Assembly: GCF_030814835.1 (NCBI RefSeq)
Contig: NZ_JAUSVS010000001.1
Location: 997,001-1,061,000, forward strand
Reading direction: 5' to 3'
Origin: Caulobacter ginsengisoli
Lineage (GTDB): Bacteria; Pseudomonadota; Alphaproteobacteria; Caulobacterales; Caulobacteraceae
DNA length: 64,000 nucleotides
Shown here: positions 37,267 to 47,326 of the stretch, piece after piece
How the letters are laid out: each line of letters opens with the position of its first letter
Position numbering within the stretch: position 1 is the first letter of the stretch
Made by a program: the position numbers and the translations under genes
The notes under the pieces: generated by a model
Told to the model about the DNA's origin: nothing
The model's input: the letters and a program-made list of their open reading frames with translations, nothing else
Database searches by the model: none

Positions 37267-38028
37267 ATGGCCTTGCAGTCCGTCGACTACGACCACCGGC
37301 AACACAGCGTCTACGCCAAGGCCAGGGCCCTCGACCCGGACATGCTGAGCCAATGGATGGATGTCTTCGCCGGTTTCCTGGCGGCCCGCAGGCCCCTGCC
37401 CATCCTGGACCTGGGTTCCGGCACCGGCCGGTTCACCCCCGCGCTAGCTGAACGCTTCGGCGGCCCGGTCTACGGAGTCGAGCCTTCGGACAACATGCGC
37501 CACGTGGCCGAGGGCCAGCCGCATGGCGAGGCCGTCCGCTACCTCGCCGGCCACGCCGCCGCCATCCCGCTCGCCGACCACGCCGTCGAGGCGGTGCTGA
37601 TGTTCCTCTCGTTCCACCATTTCCCCGACCGCGCGGCCGCGGCGCGGGAGATCGCCCGGGTGCTTCGGCCTGGTGGGCGGGTGCTGCTGCGCGGGGTGTT
37701 TTCGGACCGGCAGCCGGGCGAATGGTGGAACCCGTTCTTCCCCCGCCTCGACGAGATCGGCGCCCAGATGTTTCCCACCCTGCCGGACGTCACCCGGGTC
37801 TTCGCCGAGGTCGGCCTGCGTCCGCTGGATTTGGTGGAGGTCGAGGAGCGTTACGCCGCCAGCGAAGCCGAGGCGGTCGAGCGGCTGAAGCTCAAGGGTA
37901 TCTCGACCTTCGAGCACCTGACCGAGCGCGAGATAACCGAGGGGTTCGCCCAGCTGGACGCGGCGCTGGCGGCCGGAAGGCTGCGCATCCCCCTGACCGG
38001 GCGCAGCGACCTGCTGGTTCTGGGCTGA
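37267..38028 (+). CDS. Class I SAM-dependent methyltransferase
   Basis: 253 residues. Motif I is PILDLGSGTGRFT (around residues 45-57), motif II residues are in VYGVEPSDNM, and the FSDRQPGEWWNPFFP segment follows in the substrate half. AAGGAG precedes the ATG by 6 bases. It belongs to the UbiE/Methyltransf_11-like group of small-molecule methyltransferases. It is divergent from the AraC gene and convergent with the cupin gene (28-base gap). The substrate is unknown, and control by the AraC neighbour is an inference from position. Confidence 0.83.
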   Translation: MALQSVDYDHRQHSVYAKARALDPDMLSQWMDVFAGFLAARRPLPILDLGSGTGRFTPALAERFGGPVYGVEPSDNMRHVAEGQPHGEAVRYLAGHAAAIPLADHAVEAVLMFLSFHHFPDRAAAAREIARVLRPGGRVLLRGVFSDRQPGEWWNPFFPRLDEIGAQMFPTLPDVTRVFAEVGLRPLDLVEVEERYAASEAEAVERLKLKGISTFEHLTEREITEGFAQLDAALAAGRLRIPLTGRSDLLVLG

Positions 38029-38056
38029 TGACGGCCGGGCCGGCGAAGCGGACTGG

Positions 38057-38551
38057 CTAGCCCTCCTCTTCGCTGTCGTAGTATTCCGCCGCCACGAGCC
38101 GCCCAAACAGGTTCAGCGACGGCTCGGCGGCGTCGAAGGGGGCCATCCCCGCGTCCACCGCGATCTTCCCCGAGTCCGGATACTCGACGATGTCGGTCGG
38201 GCCGTCCGCCGACAGCGCCAGATAGCGCAGGTCCGTCGCCCCGGTGTTGATGATCTGGTGCGCCTCCTTGCCGGCCGGGGCGGCGATGAGGTCGCCGGGG
38301 CGGACGGGGCGGGTTTCGCCGTCCAGGCGGGTGACGCCCTCGCCTTCCAGGATGAAGAACAGTTCGTGCCAGACGTGGTGGCGGTGGAAGGGGCAGGCGC
38401 TCTTGCCCGGCGGGACGACCACCAGCGAGACGCCCAGGCCCGTCGAGCCGATCAACGGGCCGGCCTGGGCGACCCGGGCCCCGAAGGTCTTGCCATCGCC
38501 AACCTGGCGCATCGCGAGGTCGGCCAGGTTGACGATGCGTTGTTCCGCCAT
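38057..38551 (-). CDS. Cupin-domain protein
   Basis: 164 residues from the ATG at 38551. A single cupin barrel has the metal ligands in HRHHVWHELFFILEGEG (HxH...E) and the second His in GKEAHQIINTG. The C-terminal 40 residues form an acidic helix ending EYYDSEEEG. It could be a sugar-binding, dioxygenase-like or regulatory cupin; the substrate is not predictable. It is encoded 14 bases after the HWE kinase on the same strand, a possible co-transcribed pair without obvious functional link. Confidence 0.8.
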   Translation of the reverse strand: MAEQRIVNLADLAMRQVGDGKTFGARVAQAGPLIGSTGLGVSLVVVPPGKSACPFHRHHVWHELFFILEGEGVTRLDGETRPVRPGDLIAAPAGKEAHQIINTGATDLRYLALSADGPTDIVEYPDSGKIAVDAGMAPFDAAEPSLNLFGRLVAAEYYDSEEEG

Positions 38552-38565
38552 GCGGCGCTCCCCTG

Positions 38566-39951
38566 TCAGCTTGCTGTACCGGCGAGCGGGACGCGAAGCG
38601 CGCACACCACCCCGCCGGGCCGATAGTCCACCGCCGCCGCCGCGCCCAGCTCCGACGCCAGGCCCGCCAGTAGCCGCGACCCGAACCCTCGGCGCGATGG
38701 CGGCCGAACCGGCGGCCCGCCGGTTTCCGCCCAGCGCAGGGCCAGGACGCCGTCGCCCTCCCCCGGCCCCCACGCCACCGAAACCCGGCCGCCGTCCTGC
38801 GACAGCGCCCCATATTTCATCGAGTTGGTGCACAGCTCGTGCAGCACCATGGCCACGGCCAGGGCCGTCTGCGGCGCGACCCTGGCGGAAGGGCCCTCGG
38901 TGTGGAAGCGGTCGATCCCGGGGGTGTCGAAGGCGTGCAGGGCTTCGGCGACGACGTCGGCCAGGTCGGCCGCCTCCCAGTTCTCGCGGTTGAGGATGTT
39001 GTGGGCGGCCGAGAGGGCCATCAGGCGGCCTTCAAGCATGGCCTGGGCCTCACCCGGGTCGCTGTAGGCCCGCAGGGTCTGGGCGGCCAGGGACTGGACG
39101 GTGGCCAGGGTGTTCTTGACCCGGTGGTTCAGTTCGTCGGTCAGCAGGCGCTGATGCAGCGCCGCGCGGCGCTCGTCGGTGGTGTCGATATTGACGCCGA
39201 TCATGCCCAGGAAATTGCCGGCCGCATCGAAGCGCGGATTGGCCTCGGTGCGCAGGGTGCGGACCTCGCCGTCGACCCGCCAGTAGCGGGCCTCGACCGT
39301 GAAGGCGGCGCGGTTCTCCAGCGCCAGATCATAATCGGCGTAGAGGGCCTGGCGGTCCTCATCCAGCACCCGTTCCGCCCATTTGAAGCCGGCCAGATCC
39401 TCAGCCGCGCCCCAGAAGGCGCGCTGCTGGCGGTTGAGATAGACGATCCGGCCCTCGGGGTCGCTCATCCACAGGTTCACCGGGGCGTTCTCGGCCAGCA
39501 GGCGGAAGCGGGCCTCGCTCTCCTGCACCGCCGCCATGGCCAGCTTGCGCTCGTGCACGTCGTTGGCGACGGTGATCCAGCCCTCAAGCTGGCCGTCTCT
39601 ATCGAGCCGGGGCTCACCCCGGATCTCCACCCAGCGCGGCTCCGGCCCGGCGGCGACGGTCAGGCGGACCTCGGACGCGAAGCCCGTCTGCGTCTGGGTG
39701 GCCGCGAGGAAGGCGGCGTCCAGGCCGGGCAGGTCCTCGGCGTGGATGGAACCGCGCCAGCCATCACCCAGCGACTCCGCCTCGCCCCGCCCGGTGAACC
39801 GCGTCCAATAGGCGTTGATCCACAGCACAGAGCCGTCCGTGTCGGTGACCGACACCGCCACGGGCATGGCCTGCCAGATGGCGCGGACCTGCTGGCGGTA
39901 CAGCTCGGTTGTACGCGGCTCGGGGGCGGTCTTGGCGGGGTCGGTCAACAC
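38566..39951 (-). CDS. PAS-domain HWE-family sensor histidine kinase
   Basis: 461 residues. The start may be GTG 39951 or TTG 39948 behind GGAGG. Two PAS domains are at about 20-130 (WQAMPVAVSVTDTDGSVLWIN, RGEAESLGDGW) and about 140-265 (LLAENAPVNLWMSDPEGRIVYLN). The phospho-acceptor is in DELNHRVKNTLATVQS, followed by an HWE-type ATPase domain (HELCTNSMKYGALS; RGFGSRLLAGLAS). No membrane segments are seen, so it is a soluble sensor, perhaps of light, redox or a metabolite. No response regulator is adjacent; one stand-alone receiver is at 45511. Confidence 0.86.
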   Translation of the reverse strand: MLTDPAKTAPEPRTTELYRQQVRAIWQAMPVAVSVTDTDGSVLWINAYWTRFTGRGEAESLGDGWRGSIHAEDLPGLDAAFLAATQTQTGFASEVRLTVAAGPEPRWVEIRGEPRLDRDGQLEGWITVANDVHERKLAMAAVQESEARFRLLAENAPVNLWMSDPEGRIVYLNRQQRAFWGAAEDLAGFKWAERVLDEDRQALYADYDLALENRAAFTVEARYWRVDGEVRTLRTEANPRFDAAGNFLGMIGVNIDTTDERRAALHQRLLTDELNHRVKNTLATVQSLAAQTLRAYSDPGEAQAMLEGRLMALSAAHNILNRENWEAADLADVVAEALHAFDTPGIDRFHTEGPSARVAPQTALAVAMVLHELCTNSMKYGALSQDGGRVSVAWGPGEGDGVLALRWAETGGPPVRPPSRRGFGSRLLAGLASELGAAAAVDYRPGGVVCALRVPLAGTAS

Positions 39952-40017
39952 GGGCCTCCAGCCGCCGAGTCTCGTCCGTCGGCGCGCTGGCGGTCAAGGT
40001 ATTGTGGCGGCGGCCCC

Positions 40018-41948
<1,931 letters not shown>

Positions 41949-41961
41949 TCACCGATTAGAC

Positions 41962-41969
41962 GCTATAAT
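41962..41969 (+). promoter_or_regulatory. Candidate -10 (GCTATAAT) of the LysR/aldo-keto reductase intergenic region
   Basis: GCTATAAT lies 30 bases upstream of the LysR ATG, matching the TATAAT hexamer with a Caulobacter-style GC before it. No clear -35 was found. LysR boxes of the T-N11-A type are not distinct, so the regulatory layout is uncertain. Confidence 0.35.
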
Positions 41970-41998
41970 CCGCATGTAGCTATGAGCGGACTTCATCA

Positions 41999-42892
41999 AT
42001 GGCGCGGGAAAACCTCAACGACCTGGCCGCCTTCGTGGCGGTGGCGCGCGAGCGCAGCTTCACTCGCGCGGCGGCGCAGCTGGGCGTTTCGCAATCGGCG
42101 CTGAGCCATAGCCTGCGAGGGCTGGAGGAGCGGCTGGGCATCCGCCTGCTGACCCGCACCACCCGCAGCGTCAACCCGACCGAGGCGGGTGAGCGGCTGC
42201 TGGCGACGCTGGCGCCCCGGTTCGAGGAGATCGAGGCCGAGCTCACCGCCCTCACCGCCCTGCGCGACAAGCCGGCGGGCGTGGTGCGGCTGACCGCCGC
42301 TGAAACCGTCGCCGAACTGGTGCTGATGCCGGCGCTGGAGCGGCTGCTGCCGGACTATCCGGACATCACGGTCGAGGTTGTGGTCGATAACGCCATGACC
42401 GACATCGTCGCCCAGCGCTTCGACGCCGGCGTGCGGATCGGCGAGCAGGTGGCCAAGGACATGATCGCCGTCCGCATCGGCCCCGACCTGCGCATGGCCG
42501 TTGTCGGCGCCCCAGCCTATTTCGACCGGTGCGGCAAGCCGCACGCACCGCAGGATCTGACCGGCCACAGCTGCATCAACCTGCGTCTGCCGACCCTTGG
42601 CGGCCTCTATGCCTGGGAGTTCGAGCGGGACGGCCGCGAACTTCGGGTGCGGGTCGAGGGCCAGCTGGTCTGCAACACCGCCGGCCCGATCCTGCGCGCG
42701 GCCCTCAGCGGCCTGGGTCTGGGGTATCTGCCCGAGGCCCAGATCGCGCCGCATCTCGCAACCGGCGCGCTCGTGCGCGTGCTGGAAGACTGGTGCCCAC
42801 CGTTCTCAGGCTATCACCTCTACTATCCCAGCCGCCGCCAGCAATCGCCGGCCTTCGCGGTGGTGGTCGAGGCGTTGCGCTACAGAGAGTAG
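41999..42892 (+). CDS. LysR family transcriptional regulator
   Basis: 297 residues. The N-terminal helix-turn-helix (DLAAFVAVARERSFTRAAAQLGVSQSALSHSLRGLEERLG) spans about 6-45, and a substrate-binding domain follows from about 90. Such proteins bind divergent promoters and often control the neighbouring gene, here the aldo-keto reductase. The effector is unknown. In this group (often beside quinone or carbonyl reductases), electrophilic carbonyls are common inducers. Its 3' end is 92 bases before cydA, with no shared regulation evident. Confidence 0.9.
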   Translation: MARENLNDLAAFVAVARERSFTRAAAQLGVSQSALSHSLRGLEERLGIRLLTRTTRSVNPTEAGERLLATLAPRFEEIEAELTALTALRDKPAGVVRLTAAETVAELVLMPALERLLPDYPDITVEVVVDNAMTDIVAQRFDAGVRIGEQVAKDMIAVRIGPDLRMAVVGAPAYFDRCGKPHAPQDLTGHSCINLRLPTLGGLYAWEFERDGRELRVRVEGQLVCNTAGPILRAALSGLGLGYLPEAQIAPHLATGALVRVLEDWCPPFSGYHLYYPSRRQQSPAFAVVVEALRYRE

Positions 42893-42984
42893 CGCGGGCT
42901 TGCCCCCGGCGCGCGAGAGGCTCAAAACACCGCCGACCGAGTCGGACGCCGCCTCCCCGCCGCCCGGCTGGTCGGGAGATCGCG

Positions 42985-44391
42985 ATGTTCGATCATGCGG
43001 ACGCCGTCCTGCTGGCGCGTATCCAGTTCGCCTTCACCGTCTCGTTCCACTTCCTGTTTCCCAGCTTCTCGATCGGCCTGGCCAGCTATCTGGCGGTGCT
43101 GAACGGGCTGTGGCTGCGGACGAAGGACGAGGTCTATCTGACCCTGTTCAAATACTGGCTGAAGATCTTCGCCCTGACCTTTGCGATGGGCGTGGTGTCG
43201 GGGATCGTGCTCTCCTACCAGTTCGGAACCAACTGGTCGGTGTTCGCCGACAAGACCGGGCCGGTGATCGGGCCGCTGATGGCCTACGAGGTGATGACCG
43301 CCTTCTTCCTGGAGGCCGGCTTCCTGGGGGTGATGCTGTTCGGCATGAACCGGGTCGGGCCGGCCCTGCATTTCGCCGCCACCCTGGCCGTGGCGGTGGG
43401 GACCTTCATCTCGGCCTTCTGGATCCTGTCGGCCAACAGCTGGCTGCAGACCCCCGCCGGCTACGCCATCAACGCCGCCGGTCAGTTCGTCCCGGCCGAC
43501 TGGTGGAAGATCGTCTTCAACCCGTCCTTCCCCTACCGCCTGACCCACACGGTGATGGCCGCCTATCTGACCACCGCCCTGGCGGTCGGGGGCGTGGGAG
43601 CCTGGCATCTGCTGCGCGACAAGGCCAATCGTGGGGCGCGGGTGATGTTCTCCATGGCCATGGGCATGATCACCGTCGTCGCCCCGCTGCAGATCCTGGC
43701 CGGCGACGCCCACGGCCTCAACACCCTCGAACACCAGCCCGCCAAGGTCATGGCCATGGAGGGCCATTTCCAGAGCCATCCGGACGGGGCGCCGCTGATC
43801 CTGTTCGGCCTGCCCGACCAGGCGGCGGCCAAGGTGCGGGCCGAGGTCTCGGTCCCCAAGGCCTCCTCGCTGATTCTCAAGCATGACCTGGGCGCCCCGC
43901 TGGCGGGCCTCGACACCGTGCCGCGCGCCGACTGGCCCGTGGTGCCGGTAGTGTTCTGGTCGTTCCGGGTGATGGTCGGGATGGGCCTGTTGATGGGGCT
44001 GCTGGCCCTGGTCAGCCTGGTCGCCCGGATGCGGCGCAGGCTCTATGACTGGCGGCCGCTGCTGCGCTTCGCGGTCGCCATGGGGCCGGCCGGGTTCGTC
44101 ACGGTCATCGCCGGCTGGATCACCACCGAGGTCGGCCGCCAGCCCTTCACCGTCTATGGCCTGCTGCGCACCACCGCCTCCGCAGCCCCGCTGGACGCCC
44201 CGGCGGTGGGCGCCTCGCTACTGGCCTTCATCGGGGTCTACTTCATCGTCTTCGGCGCGGGGACCTTCTACATCCTCAGACTGATGAGCCACCCGCCCCA
44301 TCCGGGCGAGGCGGGCCTGGAGGCGGGGCGACCGACCCGCGCCGCCGGCATCATCCCCGGCGGCGCCACCGAGCCGGAGGCCGGCCGATGA
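42985..44391 (+). CDS. cydA: Cytochrome bd ubiquinol oxidase subunit I, cyanide-insensitive type
   Basis: 468 residues with about nine membrane segments. The b-595/d His is in VSFHFLFPSFSIG, the b-558 His in RLTHTVMAAYLTT, and GRQPFTVYGLLRT is the conserved C-terminal motif. The Q-loop is short, which fits the CIO (CioA) class that tolerates cyanide and sulfide. With subunit II it oxidises ubiquinol and reduces oxygen without pumping protons. A GGGAG precedes the ATG by 6 bases. It overlaps cydB by ATGA and a 39-residue third subunit gene follows. Regulation by a redox sensor is likely but no motif was found. Confidence 0.93.
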   Translation: MFDHADAVLLARIQFAFTVSFHFLFPSFSIGLASYLAVLNGLWLRTKDEVYLTLFKYWLKIFALTFAMGVVSGIVLSYQFGTNWSVFADKTGPVIGPLMAYEVMTAFFLEAGFLGVMLFGMNRVGPALHFAATLAVAVGTFISAFWILSANSWLQTPAGYAINAAGQFVPADWWKIVFNPSFPYRLTHTVMAAYLTTALAVGGVGAWHLLRDKANRGARVMFSMAMGMITVVAPLQILAGDAHGLNTLEHQPAKVMAMEGHFQSHPDGAPLILFGLPDQAAAKVRAEVSVPKASSLILKHDLGAPLAGLDTVPRADWPVVPVVFWSFRVMVGMGLLMGLLALVSLVARMRRRLYDWRPLLRFAVAMGPAGFVTVIAGWITTEVGRQPFTVYGLLRTTASAAPLDAPAVGASLLAFIGVYFIVFGAGTFYILRLMSHPPHPGEAGLEAGRPTRAAGIIPGGATEPEAGR

Positions 44392-45395
44392 CCGTCTCGA
44401 TCGACCTGGCCACAGCCTGGGCCTTCATCATCGCCTTCGCCGTCTTTGCCTATGTGGTGATGGACGGCTTCGACCTGGGGATCGGCATCCTGTTCCCGGC
44501 CTTCAAGCCCGGCCCCGAGCGGGACAGCGCCATGAACTCGGTCGCCCCGGTCTGGGACGGCAACGAGACCTGGCTAGTGCTGGGCGGCGGCGGGCTGATG
44601 GCCGCCTTCCCCCTTGCCTACGCCATCATCCTGCCGGCCCTCTACGCCCCGATCATCGCCATGCTGCTGGCCCTGATCTTCCGGGGCGTGGGGTTCGAGT
44701 TCCGCTGGCGCGATCCCCGCCATCGCCCCTTCTGGGACCTGGCCTTCACCGCCGGCTCGGTGGTCGCCGCCTTCGCCCAGGGGGTGACGCTCGGCGCGCT
44801 GCTGCAGGGGATCAAGGTCGTGGGCCGCGGCTATGGCGGCGGCTGGTGGGACTGGCTCTCGCCGTTCAGCCTGCTGACCGGGGCCAGCGTGGTGATCGGC
44901 TACGCCCTGCTGGGCTCGACCTGGCTGATCATGAAGACGCAAGGGCCGATGCAGGCCCGGGCCTATCGCCAGGCCGGCTGGCTGGGCTGGGCGACCATCG
45001 CCTGCATCGCCGCCGTCAGCGCCGCCACGCCCTTCCTGCAGAACGGCTACTACCAGCGCTGGTTCGCCATGCCGAACGTGCTCTACACCGCCCAGGTCCC
45101 GCTGCTGGTGGTGGTCGGCTCGGGGCTGTTCTTCCTCAACCTCAGAGCCAGGCGCCAGGCCGCGCCCTTCCTGCTGACCCTGGGCCTCTTCGCCCTGACC
45201 TTCGCCGGGCTGGGGATCAGCATGTTCCCCTATGTGGTCCCCACCGCCGTGACCATCTGGGACGCCGCCGCCCCGGCCTCCAGCCAGGTCTTCATGCTGG
45301 TGGGCGCGGCGGTGCTGATCCCGATCATCCTGATCTATACCGGCTATGCCTACTGGGTGTTCAGGGGCAAGGTCGGCCACGAGGGCTATCACTGA
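44388..45395 (+). CDS. cydB: Cytochrome bd ubiquinol oxidase subunit II
   Basis: 335 residues with eight predicted membrane segments. The MDGFDLGIGILFPAF and WDGNETWLVLGGGGL motifs are diagnostic for CydB/CioB. The family holds no heme itself but shapes the quinol/oxygen oxidase with CydA. Its start overlaps the cydA stop and its own stop overlaps the ATG of the small third gene (TGATG), so all three are translated as a unit. No cydCD transporter genes are nearby; they must be elsewhere if needed. Confidence 0.93.
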   Translation: MTVSIDLATAWAFIIAFAVFAYVVMDGFDLGIGILFPAFKPGPERDSAMNSVAPVWDGNETWLVLGGGGLMAAFPLAYAIILPALYAPIIAMLLALIFRGVGFEFRWRDPRHRPFWDLAFTAGSVVAAFAQGVTLGALLQGIKVVGRGYGGGWWDWLSPFSLLTGASVVIGYALLGSTWLIMKTQGPMQARAYRQAGWLGWATIACIAAVSAATPFLQNGYYQRWFAMPNVLYTAQVPLLVVVGSGLFFLNLRARRQAAPFLLTLGLFALTFAGLGISMFPYVVPTAVTIWDAAAPASSQVFMLVGAAVLIPIILIYTGYAYWVFRGKVGHEGYH

Positions 45396-45514
45396 TGCCG
45401 CCCTCTCCGGCGCCGCGTTGGGCCAGCCGGCTGCTGTGGTTCGTCGGCCTGTGGCTGGCCGGGGTCTGCACGGTGGGGGCGGTATCGCTGCTGATCCGCG
45501 CCTGGATCCGCTAG
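45395..45514 (+). CDS. DUF2474-type small membrane subunit of the cytochrome bd oxidase
   Basis: 39 residues: one membrane segment (about 12-33, RLLWFVGLWLAGVCTVGAVSLLI) between short polar ends. It starts at the overlapping TGATG after cydB. A single-helix protein of this size in this position is the usual place for the DUF2474/CydX-like third subunit that stabilises the oxidase. Conserved features seen here are the N-terminal Pro/Ser/Arg patch and the C-terminal Arg-rich end. Too small for standard gene callers, so easily missed. Confidence 0.8.
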   Translation: MPPSPAPRWASRLLWFVGLWLAGVCTVGAVSLLIRAWIR

Positions 45515-45885
45515 CCCGCCGTCAGGGAGGCGACCGCCTCGAGCAGCTCGTCCGGCGACATCGGCTTGGTCAGGGTGACGTCGGCCCCGATCATGCTGGC
45601 CAGGTTGAGCAGGTCGAGATCGCCAAAGGCGGCGCGGCCCGAGATGGCGATGATGCGCACGGTGGGGTGGATGGTCTTGACCGCGCCGATCAGCTCGATC
45701 CCGTCGGAGTCCGGCATCATGATGTCGGTGATGATCAGGTCGGGCGGCGCGGTCCTGACGCTGCGCAGGGCGTCGGCTCCATCGACCGCCTCCCGCACCA
45801 CATGCCCGATCCCGCGGAGCATTCTACTGACCGAAGTACGCAGCGCCTCGTCGTCGTCAACCACCAGTATCTCAACCGACGGCAT
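45511..45885 (-). CDS. Single-domain response regulator (CheY-like)
   Basis: 124 residues and only a receiver domain. Acidic residues VVDDDEALR near the start, phospho-acceptor Asp in LIITDIMMPDSDGIE (about residue 54), Ser in IIAISGRAAF and Lys in TLTKPMSP complete the active site. No output domain, so it works by protein contact, as in chemotaxis or phosphorelays. It overlaps the bd-oxidase small gene by 4 bases at its end. A 12-base palindrome (TTCGATATCGAA) lies 39 bases upstream. A partner could be the orphan HWE kinase at 38566, but this is a guess. Confidence 0.87.
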   Translation of the reverse strand: MPSVEILVVDDDEALRTSVSRMLRGIGHVVREAVDGADALRSVRTAPPDLIITDIMMPDSDGIELIGAVKTIHPTVRIIAISGRAAFGDLDLLNLASMIGADVTLTKPMSPDELLEAVASLTAG

Positions 45886-45923
45886 GCACGCCCCCCAGAA
45901 ACTCGATGGGGCTAGCTAGGCGG

Positions 45924-45935
45924 TTCGATATCGAA
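45924..45935. promoter_or_regulatory. 12-bp perfect palindrome upstream of the response regulator
   Basis: TTCGATATCGAA at 45924-45935 lies in the gap between the response regulator start and the ribbon-helix-helix gene stop. Its centre GATATC is shared with the palindrome before the SPFH gene (AAAGTGATATCACTTT). It is a candidate operator. The match is short, so chance cannot be excluded. Confidence 0.4.
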
Positions 45936-45983
45936 GCGCCAGCGAAAAACCCATTTTGGGGAATTTACCCGGCCCAGAACGGG

Positions 45984-46160
45984 TCAGGCGCTGTCGTCGC
46001 CCTTCGGCTTCAACGTCCCGCGTCGGGCCAGGGCCTCGCGCAGCAGCATCTCGACCTGGGCGTTGACCGAGCGCAGTTCGGCGGCCGCGAGGCGCTCGAC
46101 CGCTTCGAGCACCTCGGGCCGCACCCGGATCAAGAAGGCGCGCTTGTCCGGACTGGCCAT
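45984..46160 (-). CDS. Ribbon-helix-helix (Arc/CopG-like) DNA-binding protein
   Basis: 58 residues, too short for many gene callers. The sequence begins MASPDKRAFLIRVRPEVL and continues with RSVNAQVEMLLREALARRG, the strand-helix-helix layout of Arc/CopG and HicB-type antitoxin proteins. It follows the SPFH gene on the same strand 89 bases later. The ribosome site AGGAGG is inside a perfect 10-base hairpin that directly precedes the ATG. Autoregulation of the operon through palindromic operators is likely; no partner toxin is visible. Confidence 0.8.
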   Translation of the reverse strand: MASPDKRAFLIRVRPEVLEAVERLAAAELRSVNAQVEMLLREALARRGTLKPKGDDSA

Positions 46161-46184
46161 CTAGACCCTCCTGCGAGGGTCTAG
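46161..46184. promoter_or_regulatory. Perfect 10+4+10 hairpin covering the RHH ribosome-binding site
   Basis: CTAGACCCTC and GAGGGTCTAG flank a CTGC loop directly before the ATG of the ribbon-helix-helix gene. Read on the coding (minus) strand the element contains AGGAGG in its second half, so the RNA hairpin would mask the ribosome site. It could also be a DNA operator for the encoded protein or a partial terminator. The RNA role is inferred from position. Confidence 0.72.
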
Positions 46185-46249
46185 ATTCTTAAGTTTGGAG
46201 CATGTCCGGGCGGCGAAACCGCCCACACTTTCGCCTGACATACTCCCCC

Positions 46250-47140
46250 CTAGCCGCTGTAGAGCGTGCCGGTGTTGACCACGGGCTGGGTGTCACGATC
46301 GCCGCAGAGCACGACCAGCAGGTTGGAGACCATGGCCGCCTTGCGCTCTTCGTCCAGCTGCACGACGCCGCGCTCGCCCAACTGCTGCAGGGCGCTCTCG
46401 ACCATGCTGACCGCGCCGGTGACGATGGTGCGGCGGGCGGCCAGGACCGCCTCGGCCTGCTGACGGCGCAGCATGGCCCCGGCGATTTCCGGCGCGTAGG
46501 CCAGGTGCATCAGATGCATCTCGTCCACGGCGATGCCGCCGACCTCGACCCGCTCCTGCAGGTCGGCGCGCAGCCGCTCGCCGACGATCTCGGCGTCGGC
46601 CCGCAGGGTGGGTTCCTCGTCCTCGGCGTGGTCGTAGGCATAGTGGCGGGCCACCTCGCGCAGGGCGGTCTCCATCTGGATGTTCATGAAGGCCACATAG
46701 TCGTCGACATCGAACAGGGCCTGGGCCGAATCCCGCACCCGCCAGACGACGTTGGCGGCGATCTCGACCGGGTTGCCGCGCTTGTCGTTGACCTTGAGGG
46801 TCTCGCTGGTGACGTTGCGCACGCGCATCGACAGCTTCTTGCGGGCGAACCAGGGCAGCACCCAGCGCAGCCCCGTGGTGCGGTCGGTGCCCTTGTAGTT
46901 GCCGAACAGGGTGATGGCGACCGCCTGGTTGGGCTGGATGGTGTAGAAGCCGGCCAGACCCAGGATGGCGATGAAGCCCAGCAGAACGCCTGGAATCCCG
47001 ATAGCCGGGTTGTCTTCCATCCGGCTGATCATGAAGCCTGACAGGATCAGCAGGCCCAGGAAGACCAGCAGCATCAGGCCGCCGTTGGTCCCGCCGCCGA
47101 CGCGTTCGGTGCTGCGATTGATGGTCCGTTGATCGGACAT
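46250..47140 (-). CDS. SPFH/band-7 domain membrane protein
   Basis: 296 residues from ATG 47140, preceded by GGAGG. Hydrophobic segments are at about 22-38 and 50-68, followed by the SPFH domain ([54 protein letters not shown]) and a helical C-terminal part. These proteins oligomerise at membranes and organise lipid rafts or proteases of the HflKC/stomatin family. It is first in a two-gene unit with the RHH gene. A perfect 16-base palindrome lies about 24 bases before its start. Confidence 0.87.
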   Translation of the reverse strand: MSDQRTINRSTERVGGGTNGGLMLLVFLGLLILSGFMISRMEDNPAIGIPGVLLGFIAILGLAGFYTIQPNQAVAITLFGNYKGTDRTTGLRWVLPWFARKKLSMRVRNVTSETLKVNDKRGNPVEIAANVVWRVRDSAQALFDVDDYVAFMNIQMETALREVARHYAYDHAEDEEPTLRADAEIVGERLRADLQERVEVGGIAVDEMHLMHLAYAPEIAGAMLRRQQAEAVLAARRTIVTGAVSMVESALQQLGERGVVQLDEERKAAMVSNLLVVLCGDRDTQPVVNTGTLYSG

Positions 47141-47163
47141 ATGCCCCTCCATTGATTGGCCCC

Positions 47164-47179
47164 AAAGTGATATCACTTT
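47164..47179. promoter_or_regulatory. 16-bp perfect palindrome before the SPFH gene
   Basis: AAAGTGATATCACTTT, 24-39 bases upstream of the SPFH ATG, where it would cover the start or -10 region. Perfect symmetry and the co-operonic ribbon-helix-helix protein make it a likely autoregulatory operator. The binding protein is inferred. Confidence 0.7.
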
Positions 47180-47246
47180 GATGTCACGCGTCAAGACGCC
47201 TTGCCCCCCTCCTCCGGCTGCGGCACACGGGGCTCAGCGCCGCGTC

Positions 47247-47298
47247 GGGAGCACGTCAGGCGGAAGTGGCTACCGGTTCCGCCGCCCGACGTGCTCCC
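47247..47298 (+). promoter_or_regulatory. Large two-level hairpin in the glycosyltransferase leader
   Basis: GGGAGCACGTC (47247-47257) pairs with GACGTGCTCCC (47288-47298). Inside, GGCGGAA (47259-47265) pairs with TTCCGCC (47277-47283), giving a stem of about 18 pairs around an 11-base loop. It lies 28 bases before the glycosyltransferase ATG, with its GGGGGAG ribosome site outside the stem. It may be a regulatory leader, a repeat remnant or a stop for divergent transcripts. Confidence 0.6.
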
Positions 47299-47326
47299 AA
47301 CTCTAAGAGTCTTCGGGGGAGTCCAA

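Noticed and set aside
46202..46241. GGGCGG/CCGCCC hairpin between SPFH and RHH as terminator
   Set aside because: No T-run follows on the coding strand. The RHH gene is close enough to be co-transcribed.
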